From Aquisediminimonas sp031376385 (GTDB lineage Bacteria; Pseudomonadota; Alphaproteobacteria; Sphingomonadales; Sphingomonadaceae): DNA of 64,000 nucleotides. The notes beneath the pieces are model-generated. The model was not told where the DNA came from. It ran no database searches and was given only the letters and a program-made list of their open reading frames with translations. Location of the stretch: contig JANMDQ010000018.1 of NCBI GenBank assembly GCA_031376385.1, positions 1-64,000 of the forward strand. Reading direction: 5' to 3'. Of the stretch, positions 26,406 through 34,036 are shown piece after piece. The translations under genes and the position numbers were made by a program. Position 1 is the stretch's first letter. Each line of letters opens with the position of its first letter.

Positions 26406-28625
26406 ATGAAACAGAGTTCCATTGCCTTTTTTCTGGCTGCATCAACAGCTGCTTCCTTCTTCCCTCCAGCCCAAGCGCAAACTGGCGGAGAGGTAATTAC
26501 AACTGGTGGGGTGTTACCTGCCGCGCTAAACAATAGCCTCGACCCGGCGGAAAGGCTTGCATCCAGTCTGCGCCTACTGTCTCAAAACCCTTATGACGTC
26601 ACAGCCCTGAGTCAGGCTGGCGAAAGCGCGCTTGCAGTTGGCGATGCAAACGCAGCAATCAGTTTTTTGGCGCGTGCAGAAGAGTTAAACCCGGGCAACG
26701 GACGGATCAAAGCCAGCTTGGCCAGTGCGCTGGTGATGGTTGAACGGCCCACAGAGGCATTTCGCCTGTTTCAGGAGGCTTTGGCGCTTGGCGTCCCAGA
26801 ACATCAAATCGCCAAAGATCGCGGGCTTGCCTATGATCTGACGGGCGATACCAAGCGAGCTCAAAAGGATTATACTGTTAGCTTGCGTCACGACAGCGAC
26901 GAAGAAGTTACGCGGCGCATGGCGCTGTCGCTCGGGATCGCAGGCGATAAGGACGACGCACTTCGCACTCTTGAACCGCTGATCCGCCAAAAGGATCAGG
27001 CTGCATGGCGCGCTCGTGCGTTTGTGTTGGCCATGAACGGCGATATGCGGGGGGCGGAGAAAATTGCCGAACAGACCACCCCCGCCGCCATGGTAGGCAG
27101 CATGTCGCAGTTTATGAGGCGGCTTGGAACACTAACTCCGGCGCAGCGAGCCTATGCCGTGAATTTCGGAACAATGCCAGCCACCGACGCGCGCATGGCA
27201 TCGGCACAAACCACGGATCCGTTCCGTCCAATTGGTGATGGCGCAGCTTCCGTTCTTACCCCTTTCAGCGAACAACCGAGACCTGCCCCAGCGGCACTTA
27301 CGACTTTGCCCGAACGGGTAATCAAAGCGGCGCGCCGCCGTCCCGGTCGTGATGAGATCGCGCCCGTCGCACCGCGCCCAGTGTCCAAACCAGTTGAATT
27401 GGTAGTTGCTCAACCGGTTAAGCCAAGCTGGAGCACAGAACCTGTCTCTCGCCGCCTTGGCGCGCGGATAGGGCCTGTCGATCCGAACAGGTTGCCCGAT
27501 GAGTTGAAACCTGCCCAAGGCATAGACCGCAACGTCGCTGCACGTTCGCCTGTTTTTGTTCGAACTGATTTAAAGGTTATGCCGCCGCCGTCTGGCACAC
27601 CTGCGATCGTTACCACTTTTCCGCCGCCCGTCGCGCCACAAACTGTTGCAGCAACGCCGGCATTCGTAATGATCGCACCGGTTATTTCACCTGCTGTTCC
27701 AACGGCAATGCCAGCCCCAGCGTTGTTTGAAGTCCCAAGCGCCGCGCAACAAGTGGTGCGTGTTGTTGACGCACCTCCTGCAGCCGCCTCTATTTCACCC
27801 GGGATCTCTGCCGCTCAGCCTCAATTGGCGTCCTCATCGGTTTTGCCTTCGCCAGTTGCAACGGCACCAGTCTTGGCAACGCCGATTTTGGTTGGGTCTC
27901 CGCCAGCGGCAGTGCTTGCACCCGCGACATCAAATGTGCCTGTGTCATCTCAGCCCGTTACCCAGATTGCCGCAGCGTTGCCGCCGGCACCCGGATTTTC
28001 CGACGGAGTGATGCCAGCCGCAGTTGTTGTAGAACCAGCGCTTGCGCCGGTGGTTACAAATGCTGTTTCGCAGACTGGAGCTGAAGCGTCATTCCCTCAA
28101 TCAGCACCGCCGCAAGCGATTGTTCAGGCCGTTCCTGCGGCTCCCGAAGGTCTAGTATCTGTCCTGTCTTCAATAGAATTGGAGGCTGAAAGCAGCGGCG
28201 GCGCTGTGATGTCTGACAGTGAATTCCGTAAGGCTCGGCTTGCTGCAAAACGGAAGGCAGATGCGCAAGATGCCAAGCTTGTTGAGGCAGACGCTGCCAC
28301 AAAGCTAAAAGCCAAAGAGGAAGATGAAAAACGCCGCATTTCTGATGCCAATCCGGCAAGGCTCTGGGTGCAAGTTGCCACTGGTGCCAATGAAGCTGGC
28401 CTATCGCGCACGTTAAGTCGCGTTAGGGAACAGGCGCCTGTCGCGCTTAAAGGCGTCGGTGGTGCCAGCGTGCCGTTCAAATCCACCAATCGCGTGCTTG
28501 TTGGCCCCTTCAAATCTGCCAGCGAAGCCCGCGCGATGATGAACAAGTTGACTAAGGCAGGCATCTCAGCCGCAACCTTCAGCAGCACTGCGGGGCAAAA
28601 AGTGAGCAAGCTTCCGTCACGCTGA
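26406..28625 (+). CDS. SPOR-domain protein with TPR-like N-terminal half
   Basis: 739-residue secreted or periplasmic protein. A signal peptide (about residues 1-25, ending PPAQAQ) is followed by TPR-like helices (about 45-260; SQAGESALAVGDANAAISFL, then DRGLAYDLTGDTKRAQKDY), a long Pro/Ala/Val-rich disordered region and a C-terminal SPOR domain (about 650-735, WVQVATGANEAGL to VGPFKSASEAR). SPOR domains bind denuded glycan at septa, which fits a location just after ftsZ. The hydrophobic signal supports ATG 26406 although it lacks a clear ribosome binding site. Confidence 0.82.
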   Translation: MKQSSIAFFLAASTAASFFPPAQAQTGGEVITTGGVLPAALNNSLDPAERLASSLRLLSQNPYDVTALSQAGESALAVGDANAAISFLARAEELNPGNGRIKASLASALVMVERPTEAFRLFQEALALGVPEHQIAKDRGLAYDLTGDTKRAQKDYTVSLRHDSDEEVTRRMALSLGIAGDKDDALRTLEPLIRQKDQAAWRARAFVLAMNGDMRGAEKIAEQTTPAAMVGSMSQFMRRLGTLTPAQRAYAVNFGTMPATDARMASAQTTDPFRPIGDGAASVLTPFSEQPRPAPAALTTLPERVIKAARRRPGRDEIAPVAPRPVSKPVELVVAQPVKPSWSTEPVSRRLGARIGPVDPNRLPDELKPAQGIDRNVAARSPVFVRTDLKVMPPPSGTPAIVTTFPPPVAPQTVAATPAFVMIAPVISPAVPTAMPAPALFEVPSAAQQVVRVVDAPPAAASISPGISAAQPQLASSSVLPSPVATAPVLATPILVGSPPAAVLAPATSNVPVSSQPVTQIAAALPPAPGFSDGVMPAAVVVEPALAPVVTNAVSQTGAEASFPQSAPPQAIVQAVPAAPEGLVSVLSSIELEAESSGGAVMSDSEFRKARLAAKRKADAQDAKLVEADAATKLKAKEEDEKRRISDANPARLWVQVATGANEAGLSRTLSRVREQAPVALKGVGGASVPFKSTNRVLVGPFKSASEARAMMNKLTKAGISAATFSSTAGQKVSKLPSR

Positions 28626-28645
28626 CTATTGGGGTACGAGGAGTG

Positions 28646-29812
28646 ATGTTATCCCGCGCTTCCTTCGCCTGTGATCCTGACAAAAGCCGGGGGCGACATC
28701 ATGCAGAACCTGACCTTGGCGCACGCGGACCCAGAACCGCGTTTCAGCGTGACCGTGACCGGATCATCCACTCCATCGCCTTCCGCCGGTTGCGGCACAA
28801 AACGCAGGTGTTTGTCGCGCCAGATGGTGACCATTACCGGGTTCGCTTAACCCATAGCCTAGAAGTCGCGCAAATTGGTCGCGCCATGTCGCGCGCGTTG
28901 GGGCTGGATGAAGATCAAGCAGAAGCGTTGTGCCTCGCGCATGATCTGGGGCATCCGCCCTTTGGCCATGCCGGGGAGGACGGACTGTCCGCGGCGATGG
29001 CAGGCGCAGGCGGGTTCGACCATAATGGCCACACCCTGCGCATTCTGACCAAGCTGGAATGCCCCTATCCGCTGTGGGACGGCCTCAACCTCAGCTGGGA
29101 GACGCTTGAAGGCCTTGCCAAGCATAACGGCCCCGTTCTGTCACCCAGCTGGGCCATGGCCGAAGTCAACGCTGCTTACCCCCTAGACCTGACCAGCCAC
29201 GCGTCGCTGGAGGCCCAAGTCGCAGCGATTGCCGATGACATTGCCTATGACAATCATGACATTGATGACGGCCTGCGCTCTGGCCTTCTCGATTTTGACG
29301 AGCTGCTCACACTGCCCCATGTCAAGCGCGGGTGGGACCGCGTGAGCGCCCAATATCCCGGCGCAGACCCCCGCCGCCTGCGCGCAGAGCTGGTCCGCCA
29401 ACAAATCGGCGAAATGGTGAATGACGTCATCACCACCACGACCGAACGGATCGGCGCACTCGGCATCAAGACAGTGGACGATGTGCGGACCGCAGGCACC
29501 ACAATCGCGGGCTTCTCAGATGAAATGCAAGCCGCAGAGACGACGCACAAAGCCTTCATGTATGACCGCCTTTATCATCACCCGTCCCAAATCGAGATCG
29601 CGGAGACCGCGCGCGGCGTCGTAACGGCGCTGTTTGCCGCCTATTCCGATGATCCAAGCGCCCTGCCGCCCGAATGGCGAGAGTCAGTGCCGGATGATTC
29701 CATTCCCCGCGCCCGCCACATCGCGGATTTCATCGCGGGGATGACGGACCGCTATGCGATATCCCGCCACCGCGAACTGGTGGGCGATGTGGCGTTACCG
29801 GACGGGTTCTGA
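28646..29812 (+). CDS. dgt: Deoxyguanosinetriphosphate triphosphohydrolase-like protein
   Basis: HD-domain enzyme expected to release triphosphate from dNTPs. About 388 residues. RDRDRIIHSIAFRRLRHKTQVF, the HD motif (RLTHSLEVAQIGR, CLAHDLGHPPFGHAG) and the later DDIAYDNHDIDDG block match the short Dgt type 2 class. The start is ambiguous between GTG 28643 and ATG 28646; the AGGAG at 28639-28643 is unusually close to both. It ends five bases before the convergent bfr gene. Confidence 0.9.
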   Translation: MLSRASFACDPDKSRGRHHAEPDLGARGPRTAFQRDRDRIIHSIAFRRLRHKTQVFVAPDGDHYRVRLTHSLEVAQIGRAMSRALGLDEDQAEALCLAHDLGHPPFGHAGEDGLSAAMAGAGGFDHNGHTLRILTKLECPYPLWDGLNLSWETLEGLAKHNGPVLSPSWAMAEVNAAYPLDLTSHASLEAQVAAIADDIAYDNHDIDDGLRSGLLDFDELLTLPHVKRGWDRVSAQYPGADPRRLRAELVRQQIGEMVNDVITTTTERIGALGIKTVDDVRTAGTTIAGFSDEMQAAETTHKAFMYDRLYHHPSQIEIAETARGVVTALFAAYSDDPSALPPEWRESVPDDSIPRARHIADFIAGMTDRYAISRHRELVGDVALPDGF

Positions 29813-29817
29813 CCCAA

Positions 29818-30297
29818 TCAATCGCTGGGCGGTTCTGATTGCAATTGCGAATAATTTTGCACGCCCATCTGGCGGATCAGGTCAATCTGCGTTTCCAATA
29901 TGTCGACATGCTCCTCCTCACTGGTGAGGATATATTGGAACAGATCGCGAGATACGAAATCGCGCACCTTTTCGCAATGTTCAATCGCATCGCGCAACGG
30001 GGGCAGAGCCTCATATTCCAGTTCCAGATCAGCCTTCAGCACTTCCTCAACATTTTCGCCAATGCGCAGGCGGCCGAGCAATTGAAAATTCGGAAGGCCG
30101 TCTAAAAAGAAGATCCGCTCCGCCAGTTTATCGGCATGCTTCATCTCATCAATGGATTCGCCATATTCAAATTTGGCAAGCTTCGTCAGGCCCCAATTGT
30201 CCAGCATCCGGTAGTGCAGAAAATATTGGTTGATCGCCGTCAACTCATTCTTGAGGATGATGTTAAGATGTTCAATTACTTTGGCGTCGCCCTTCAT
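29818..30297 (-). CDS. bfr: Bacterioferritin
   Basis: Heme-containing ferritin that oxidises and stores iron in a 24-mer. 159 residues collinear with E. coli Bfr: ferroxidase ligands Glu18, Glu51, His54, Glu94, Glu127 and His130 align, and the heme ligand Met52 is present (ESIDEMKHAD). A bfd gene lies 102 bases upstream on the same strand. Confidence 0.95.
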   Translation of the reverse strand: MKGDAKVIEHLNIILKNELTAINQYFLHYRMLDNWGLTKLAKFEYGESIDEMKHADKLAERIFFLDGLPNFQLLGRLRIGENVEEVLKADLELEYEALPPLRDAIEHCEKVRDFVSRDLFQYILTSEEEHVDILETQIDLIRQMGVQNYSQLQSEPPSD

Positions 30298-30399
30298 GGT
30301 GCGTCCTTTGCTTGGGGAAGTCCGGCATGTGATACAATGTCACTCACCCAAATAACAGCCAGAAAATGGCAGAATTGAAGGATTTCTAAGCTATTGAGA

Positions 30400-30573
30400 C
30401 TAACAAGCGATTGCGCGTTCGGCATTGATAATGCTTCGCGCAAAGGGCACGCACTGCCCACATTTCAAAGCGCAGCCCAACTGCCGATAGGCCCTACCCG
30501 GGCTCCGCGCCCCGTCCCGCGCGGCTCCGCGCACATCACGTTCTTTCAGGGCATTACAAACGCAGACGACCAT
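30400..30573 (-). CDS. bfd: Bacterioferritin-associated ferredoxin Bfd
   Basis: 57-residue [2Fe-2S] protein that reduces Bfr and helps release stored iron. The frame from ATG 30573 to TAG 30400 begins MVVCVCNALKERDV and contains LGCALKCGQCVPFAR, giving the CxC and CxxC cluster ligands (Cys4, Cys6, Cys38, Cys41) of the BFD family. It is upstream of bfr on the same strand, as is common. Two Fur-like inverted sites lie just in front of it. It is small enough to be missed by length-filtered gene calling. Confidence 0.88.
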   Translation of the reverse strand: MVVCVCNALKERDVRGAARDGARSPGRAYRQLGCALKCGQCVPFARSIINAERAIAC

Positions 30574-30584
30574 GTGGCTAGTTC

Positions 30585-30630
30585 CTATTGCGAATCATTG
30601 TCTACAAGAGATGATAGTCGTTCGCAATAG
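30585..30630 (-). promoter_or_regulatory. Fur-like inverted sites upstream of bfd
   Basis: CTATTGCGAA (30585-30594) and TTCGCAATAG (30621-30630) are a perfect 10-bp inverted repeat; TCATTGTC and GATGATAGTC next to them extend each arm into sequences resembling Fur boxes (GCGAATCATTGTC and GATGATAGTCGTTCGC). The sites end 12 bases before the bfd start codon. Iron control of bfd-bfr is expected from the family, but the regulator (Fur, Irr or another) is not shown. The 140 bases from here to the MarR gene hold no recognised gene. Confidence 0.5.
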
Positions 30631-30772
30631 CTTTTTGCATCTAGGGCTGCTTGGCTTGTGATGCGGCTATCGCGCTAAAGAGGGTCGCCGTGCCACTGGC
30701 ATTCGTTTCCTGAAGCGAGTCCTCTAATATCGGTGCCCAGTCCAAGTTTGGGCTGAACAGGATGCGTAGCCA

Positions 30773-31201
30773 TTAGGAAAATGTTGCCGCAATCGTCGCC
30801 ATGTTTTTGACAAAGCCGTCTCGTGCCTCATTGGGCAGAGATGCGAGCATTTGTGTGCAGTTTTTAAGGTTCTGGACTTGCATCTCTTGCCGGAATTTCA
30901 TCCCCTCTTCCGTGAGGCTCAGGGCAACAGCACGCCCCTTCAATGCCGCTTTGTCGCGCCGTAATAGCCCCCGTTTATGCAAACGATCCACTGCGGACTG
31001 CATTGTTGTGGACCGGACGCCAAGATAAGTTGCAACATTTTTGGCAAGCGATCCGGGGTGACGATGCAGAAATGAGAGAGTCTCTAAGTCGATAGGATTG
31101 AATGGAACTGATCCGAGGTTGGACGACGACCGTCGCTCATCGATGGTCAGCACCCGCAATAGCGTGCTGATCGCTGCATCAAGTTGCCCAATTTGATCCA
31201 T
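30773..31201 (-). CDS. MarR family transcriptional regulator
   Basis: 142-residue winged-helix repressor: LETLSFLHRHPGSLAKNVATYLGVRSTTMQSAVDRL forms the DNA-binding unit over more than 30 residues, followed by the wing (KAALKGRAVALSLTEEG). ATG 31201 was chosen because GGAG lies six bases upstream; the in-frame TTG 31213 and ATG 31207 lack spacing. It is divergent from an SDR gene, and a large operator palindrome lies between them. Confidence 0.82.
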   Translation of the reverse strand: MDQIGQLDAAISTLLRVLTIDERRSSSNLGSVPFNPIDLETLSFLHRHPGSLAKNVATYLGVRSTTMQSAVDRLHKRGLLRRDKAALKGRAVALSLTEEGMKFRQEMQVQNLKNCTQMLASLPNEARDGFVKNMATIAATFS

Positions 31202-31212
31202 GCTCATCTCCA

Positions 31213-31251
31213 AATACGAATATCGTATTTACTAATTACGATATTCGTATT
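31213..31251. promoter_or_regulatory. Double palindromic operator between MarR and SDR genes
   Basis: AATACGAATATCGTA (31213-31227) and TACGATATTCGTATT (31237-31251) are a perfect 15-bp inverted repeat with a nine-base spacer. Each arm also contains its own dyad, ATACGA-N3-TCGTAT. This gives two binding sites for a dimeric MarR protein, positioned to control both divergent genes. Confidence 0.75.
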
Positions 31252-31302
31252 AACTAGCATCCAAGCGCCCTTGCTTGCAAGATTTTCCGCGGGACACAGC
31301 AT

Positions 31303-32223
31303 ATGACTCAAAACAAGTTTTACCTGATTACCGGAGCAACATCGGGGATAGGGTTGGAGGTGGCATTGCACTTGGCCGCTGCTGACCCAACGAATTTCAT
31401 CATTGTAGGGGCCCGTGATCCAGAGCGAGCCGAAGCATTGCGGAAAGCGGTGCCGCCTGAGCAATTGCTTATCTTGGAACTCGACACGTCATCGCTCAGG
31501 TCCGTCAAGTCGTTCGCAACTAAGGTTCACGCCGCCCTCGCGACCAAGAAGCTATCTGGCGTGGCATTGAATGCAGGTGTTCAAATCATCAGCGGCAATC
31601 AATATTCCGAAGATGGTTTTGAGCTGACTTTTGCGACCAACGTGCTGGGGCATATCGCCCTAGTTGAGATGCTCCAGCCAAGCTTAGCATCTGCTTCGGT
31701 CATTATTTCTACTGCGAGCGGAACGCATGACAAAGACCATAAACTTGCCAAGCCCTACAGGTTCTATGGGGGTTATTTCCCGTCGGCGGAAGACGTGGCG
31801 GCGGGTAAAGTGTCGAACAGCACTGACAAGGCGCAGTTGGGAAGGGACAGATATGCCACGTCAAAGCTATGTAACATTCTCTACACCTATGCGATGGCCC
31901 GGAAAGTTGGAGAAGGCGGGCCGCGCTTTATCGCTTTTGATCCGGGGTTGATGCCGGGAACAGAGCTGGCAAGGGACCAGCCCGCCGCACTGCGCTTTGC
32001 CTGGAAAAACATCTTGCCAGCTGCCGCAAAATTGATCGACGGGGCCAGCACCGCCAAACGATCCGGCGCGGTATTGGCGCAGCTGCTATCCCAAGAGCGC
32101 TATCCCACTGGCACGGGTCTGCACATTGAGTTCACTGGCAAAGAAATTCCGTCGTCACACCTATCGCATGATCAAGCGCTTCAGGACGAACTCATGGCGT
32201 TTGCCTTAACGGCAGCATTTTAG
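31303..32223 (+). CDS. SDR family oxidoreductase, long form
   Basis: 306-residue short-chain dehydrogenase resembling the retinol dehydrogenase/protochlorophyllide reductase-like group, with the cofactor motif TGATSGIG (10-17), LNAGVQ, and the active-site YATSK (Tyr-x3-Lys). Long inserts surround the active site. Divergent from a MarR regulator whose operator precedes it, so expression is probably induced by a small compound. Substrate unknown. Confidence 0.8.
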   Translation: MTQNKFYLITGATSGIGLEVALHLAAADPTNFIIVGARDPERAEALRKAVPPEQLLILELDTSSLRSVKSFATKVHAALATKKLSGVALNAGVQIISGNQYSEDGFELTFATNVLGHIALVEMLQPSLASASVIISTASGTHDKDHKLAKPYRFYGGYFPSAEDVAAGKVSNSTDKAQLGRDRYATSKLCNILYTYAMARKVGEGGPRFIAFDPGLMPGTELARDQPAALRFAWKNILPAAAKLIDGASTAKRSGAVLAQLLSQERYPTGTGLHIEFTGKEIPSSHLSHDQALQDELMAFALTAAF

Positions 32224-32247
32224 GTTATTTTACCCAAAACTTGCCTG

Positions 32248-32358
32248 TCAGCACCCCCCAACATCGCCGCCACGCTTAACCCAGACACTAAATTCCGGCG
32301 ACATTGGGTGATTGATGCCACAGTTGGTGCCATCCATGCGGTAACGGCGCCCTATCAT
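32248..32358 (-). CDS. Possible 36-residue ORF overlapping the stop of the upstream gene
   Basis: ATG 32358 overlaps the preceding gene's stop as ATGA, and the frame runs 36 codons to TGA 32248. The peptide (containing CGINHPMSPEFSVWVKRGG) has a protein-like composition but matches no family I know. It may be a real small protein, a remnant of an older C-terminus, or chance. Confidence 0.25.
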   Translation of the reverse strand: MIGRRYRMDGTNCGINHPMSPEFSVWVKRGGDVGGC

Positions 32359-32855
32359 TCCCGCCGGGTACAAATGACCTGCCGATAATTCACGCCATAT
32401 TTGTTGTTGTAGGGCGCTTCTTCGCACTTTGTGATGTTCGCCTCCAATGGCGCATCTAGCGTGACGTCTGTTCCCTTATATCGGCAAACATAGTGGATGC
32501 CTTCGCTGGACGAAAATTCCCAGCGGTTTATTTTGCCATAGCGGTCCGGCTTCAATTGCGCCTGGCCGCGCGCGGGGCCGGAATAGAAATCTATCATTTC
32601 CAGATTATTTCTGCGCGTCGATTTTGTTTCCGCCAGCGCTGCGATATGCGCATTCACAACAGCATCATTTGTCGCATGCAATTCTTGTTTCGTAAAAATA
32701 TAGTCGGGGCAGTATGATTTGCCTGTTTGCGGGTTGATGGTTTTGAACAAATCGATTTGATTGCTTTTGGTAATACGCTCGCTGCGGGCGGCTGCATTAC
32801 AAGTCATGCCAAAGAGCAGAGCCACAGTCAGAGCGCAATTGATCACAATTTTCAT
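32355..32855 (-). CDS. Secreted protein resembling the STY0301 family
   Basis: 166-residue protein with a signal peptide (about residues 1-24). The mature part has paired cysteines and a block WEFSSSEGIHYVCRYKGT followed by LDAPLEANITKCEEAP, resembling the STY0301 family of unknown function; this resemblance is from memory. AAGGAG eight bases upstream supports ATG 32855; the open frame continues to 32951 through the repeat. Confidence 0.5.
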   Translation of the reverse strand: MKIVINCALTVALLFGMTCNAAARSERITKSNQIDLFKTINPQTGKSYCPDYIFTKQELHATNDAVVNAHIAALAETKSTRRNNLEMIDFYSGPARGQAQLKPDRYGKINRWEFSSSEGIHYVCRYKGTDVTLDAPLEANITKCEEAPYNNKYGVNYRQVICTRRE

Positions 32856-32907
32856 ATTCAAACTCCTTGAACTGTCTAAAGCGAATTGCTCGAAATGTGA
32901 ATCACAA

Positions 32908-33021
32908 CTGTCACCCTGAACTGGTTTCACGGTCCATGCCTCGATTTTCATGCAAGACTGGATCTATCAATTTCGGCAGCGAAATTGAGGCATGGATGCT
33001 GAAACCAGTTCAGCATGACAG
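32908..33021. repeat. Large inverted repeat between radical SAM and STY0301-like genes
   Basis: Arms 32908-32947 and 32982-33021 match as inverted copies at 34 of 40 positions, with a 34-base spacer. The unit includes CTGAAACCAGTTCAGCATGA, a common dispersed repeat type. It lies in the spacer between two genes of the same strand and could act as a transcription terminator or RNA stabiliser. Confidence 0.85.
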
Positions 33022-33046
33022 TGGAGCAGATTTTACGCAATCCGCT

Positions 33047-34021
33047 CTATCCCGAACAGCTCGCGCCGCCGAGTACGCAGAAGCGGGCGCAGTGGGGGTG
33101 GTTGAGTTTGATGGGGCGCGACGCCTCCACCAACGTCTGGCCCAGATCAAATTGCGGATCATAGGGCAGTAATGTGCAGGCGGCGACGCGGGGGGTGGGT
33201 TCTCCCTTGCGCTTCACGACCATCCGGCTGGACGCGCACATGATGGACGAAGGCGCGACATCCAAAATGCCCCAGCAGGCCGTGGTGATTTCGGGGACGT
33301 CCGCGCCTGCATCCATTTCGGGAAAAAGGGTCAGCGCCGCATCGTCTTGCGCATCTATCGGCAGATGGTGTTTAGCAAAGAGTGCATGATAGCCAGCCCG
33401 CGCATTGCGCTCGCTTTCTATGGGCAAATGTCGCCCGGCGACCGCGATCCGAAACCCGTTGGAGGCTAACCAGCGAAGGCCATCAATCGCTTTATCCCAG
33501 CTATTGGCACCGCGTTCATTCTCATGGACTGCCTTTGTGTGGTGATCGAGGCTGACGCGATATGTCAGGCGGTCGCGGTGGGGCAGGGCCAACAGTTGCG
33601 CCTCAAATCTCCGCATCGGGCGCATCGCGTTGGTGAGTACGAGTACATTGAATCCGCGCTCTAGGCACAGCACGACCATCGCCACGCAATCCTTATTCAT
33701 GAACGGCTCGCCGCCGGTAAACCCGATTTCGCGGGTGGGCAGTGCCTCCCGCGCGATCTCATCAAGATAAGTGCGAACGTCTGCGAGTGTTAGATAGACA
33801 AGGGCGTCATTGGTGGGTGAGCTTTCGATATAGCAGCTTTTGCATGCCAGATTACAGAGCGTGCCAGTGTTAAACCATAATGTCGTCAGGCCCGCCATAG
33901 CGACACTGGCGCGCGGTTCCCCCTTTGCGGTCAGGTCAGCATGTTTGAACTTTTGCGGATCGAGCGTCGTCCGCAGGGGCATCATGAAGGGTGAGGCCGC
34001 GAAATCCTGAGTGATCTGCAT
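33047..34021 (-). CDS. Radical SAM protein
   Basis: 324-residue radical S-adenosylmethionine enzyme. The cluster motif is Cys56-x3-Cys60-x2-Cys63 (CNLACKSC), with GGEP at 103-106. A C-terminal cysteine cluster (HCARFCVLGGASC) may bind an auxiliary iron-sulfur cluster. No precursor peptide or cofactor gene is adjacent, so the substrate is unknown. A strong GGAGG precedes the ATG. It lies 15 bases downstream of a DUF418 gene and is likely cotranscribed. Confidence 0.8.
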   Translation of the reverse strand: MQITQDFAASPFMMPLRTTLDPQKFKHADLTAKGEPRASVAMAGLTTLWFNTGTLCNLACKSCYIESSPTNDALVYLTLADVRTYLDEIAREALPTREIGFTGGEPFMNKDCVAMVVLCLERGFNVLVLTNAMRPMRRFEAQLLALPHRDRLTYRVSLDHHTKAVHENERGANSWDKAIDGLRWLASNGFRIAVAGRHLPIESERNARAGYHALFAKHHLPIDAQDDAALTLFPEMDAGADVPEITTACWGILDVAPSSIMCASSRMVVKRKGEPTPRVAACTLLPYDPQFDLGQTLVEASRPIKLNHPHCARFCVLGGASCSG

Positions 34022-34036
34022 GTTTCCCTCTTCCTC

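Noticed and set aside
30394..30630. 78-codon plus-strand frame
   Set aside because: The opposite strand encodes a convincing Bfd with all cluster cysteines, so this frame is its shadow.
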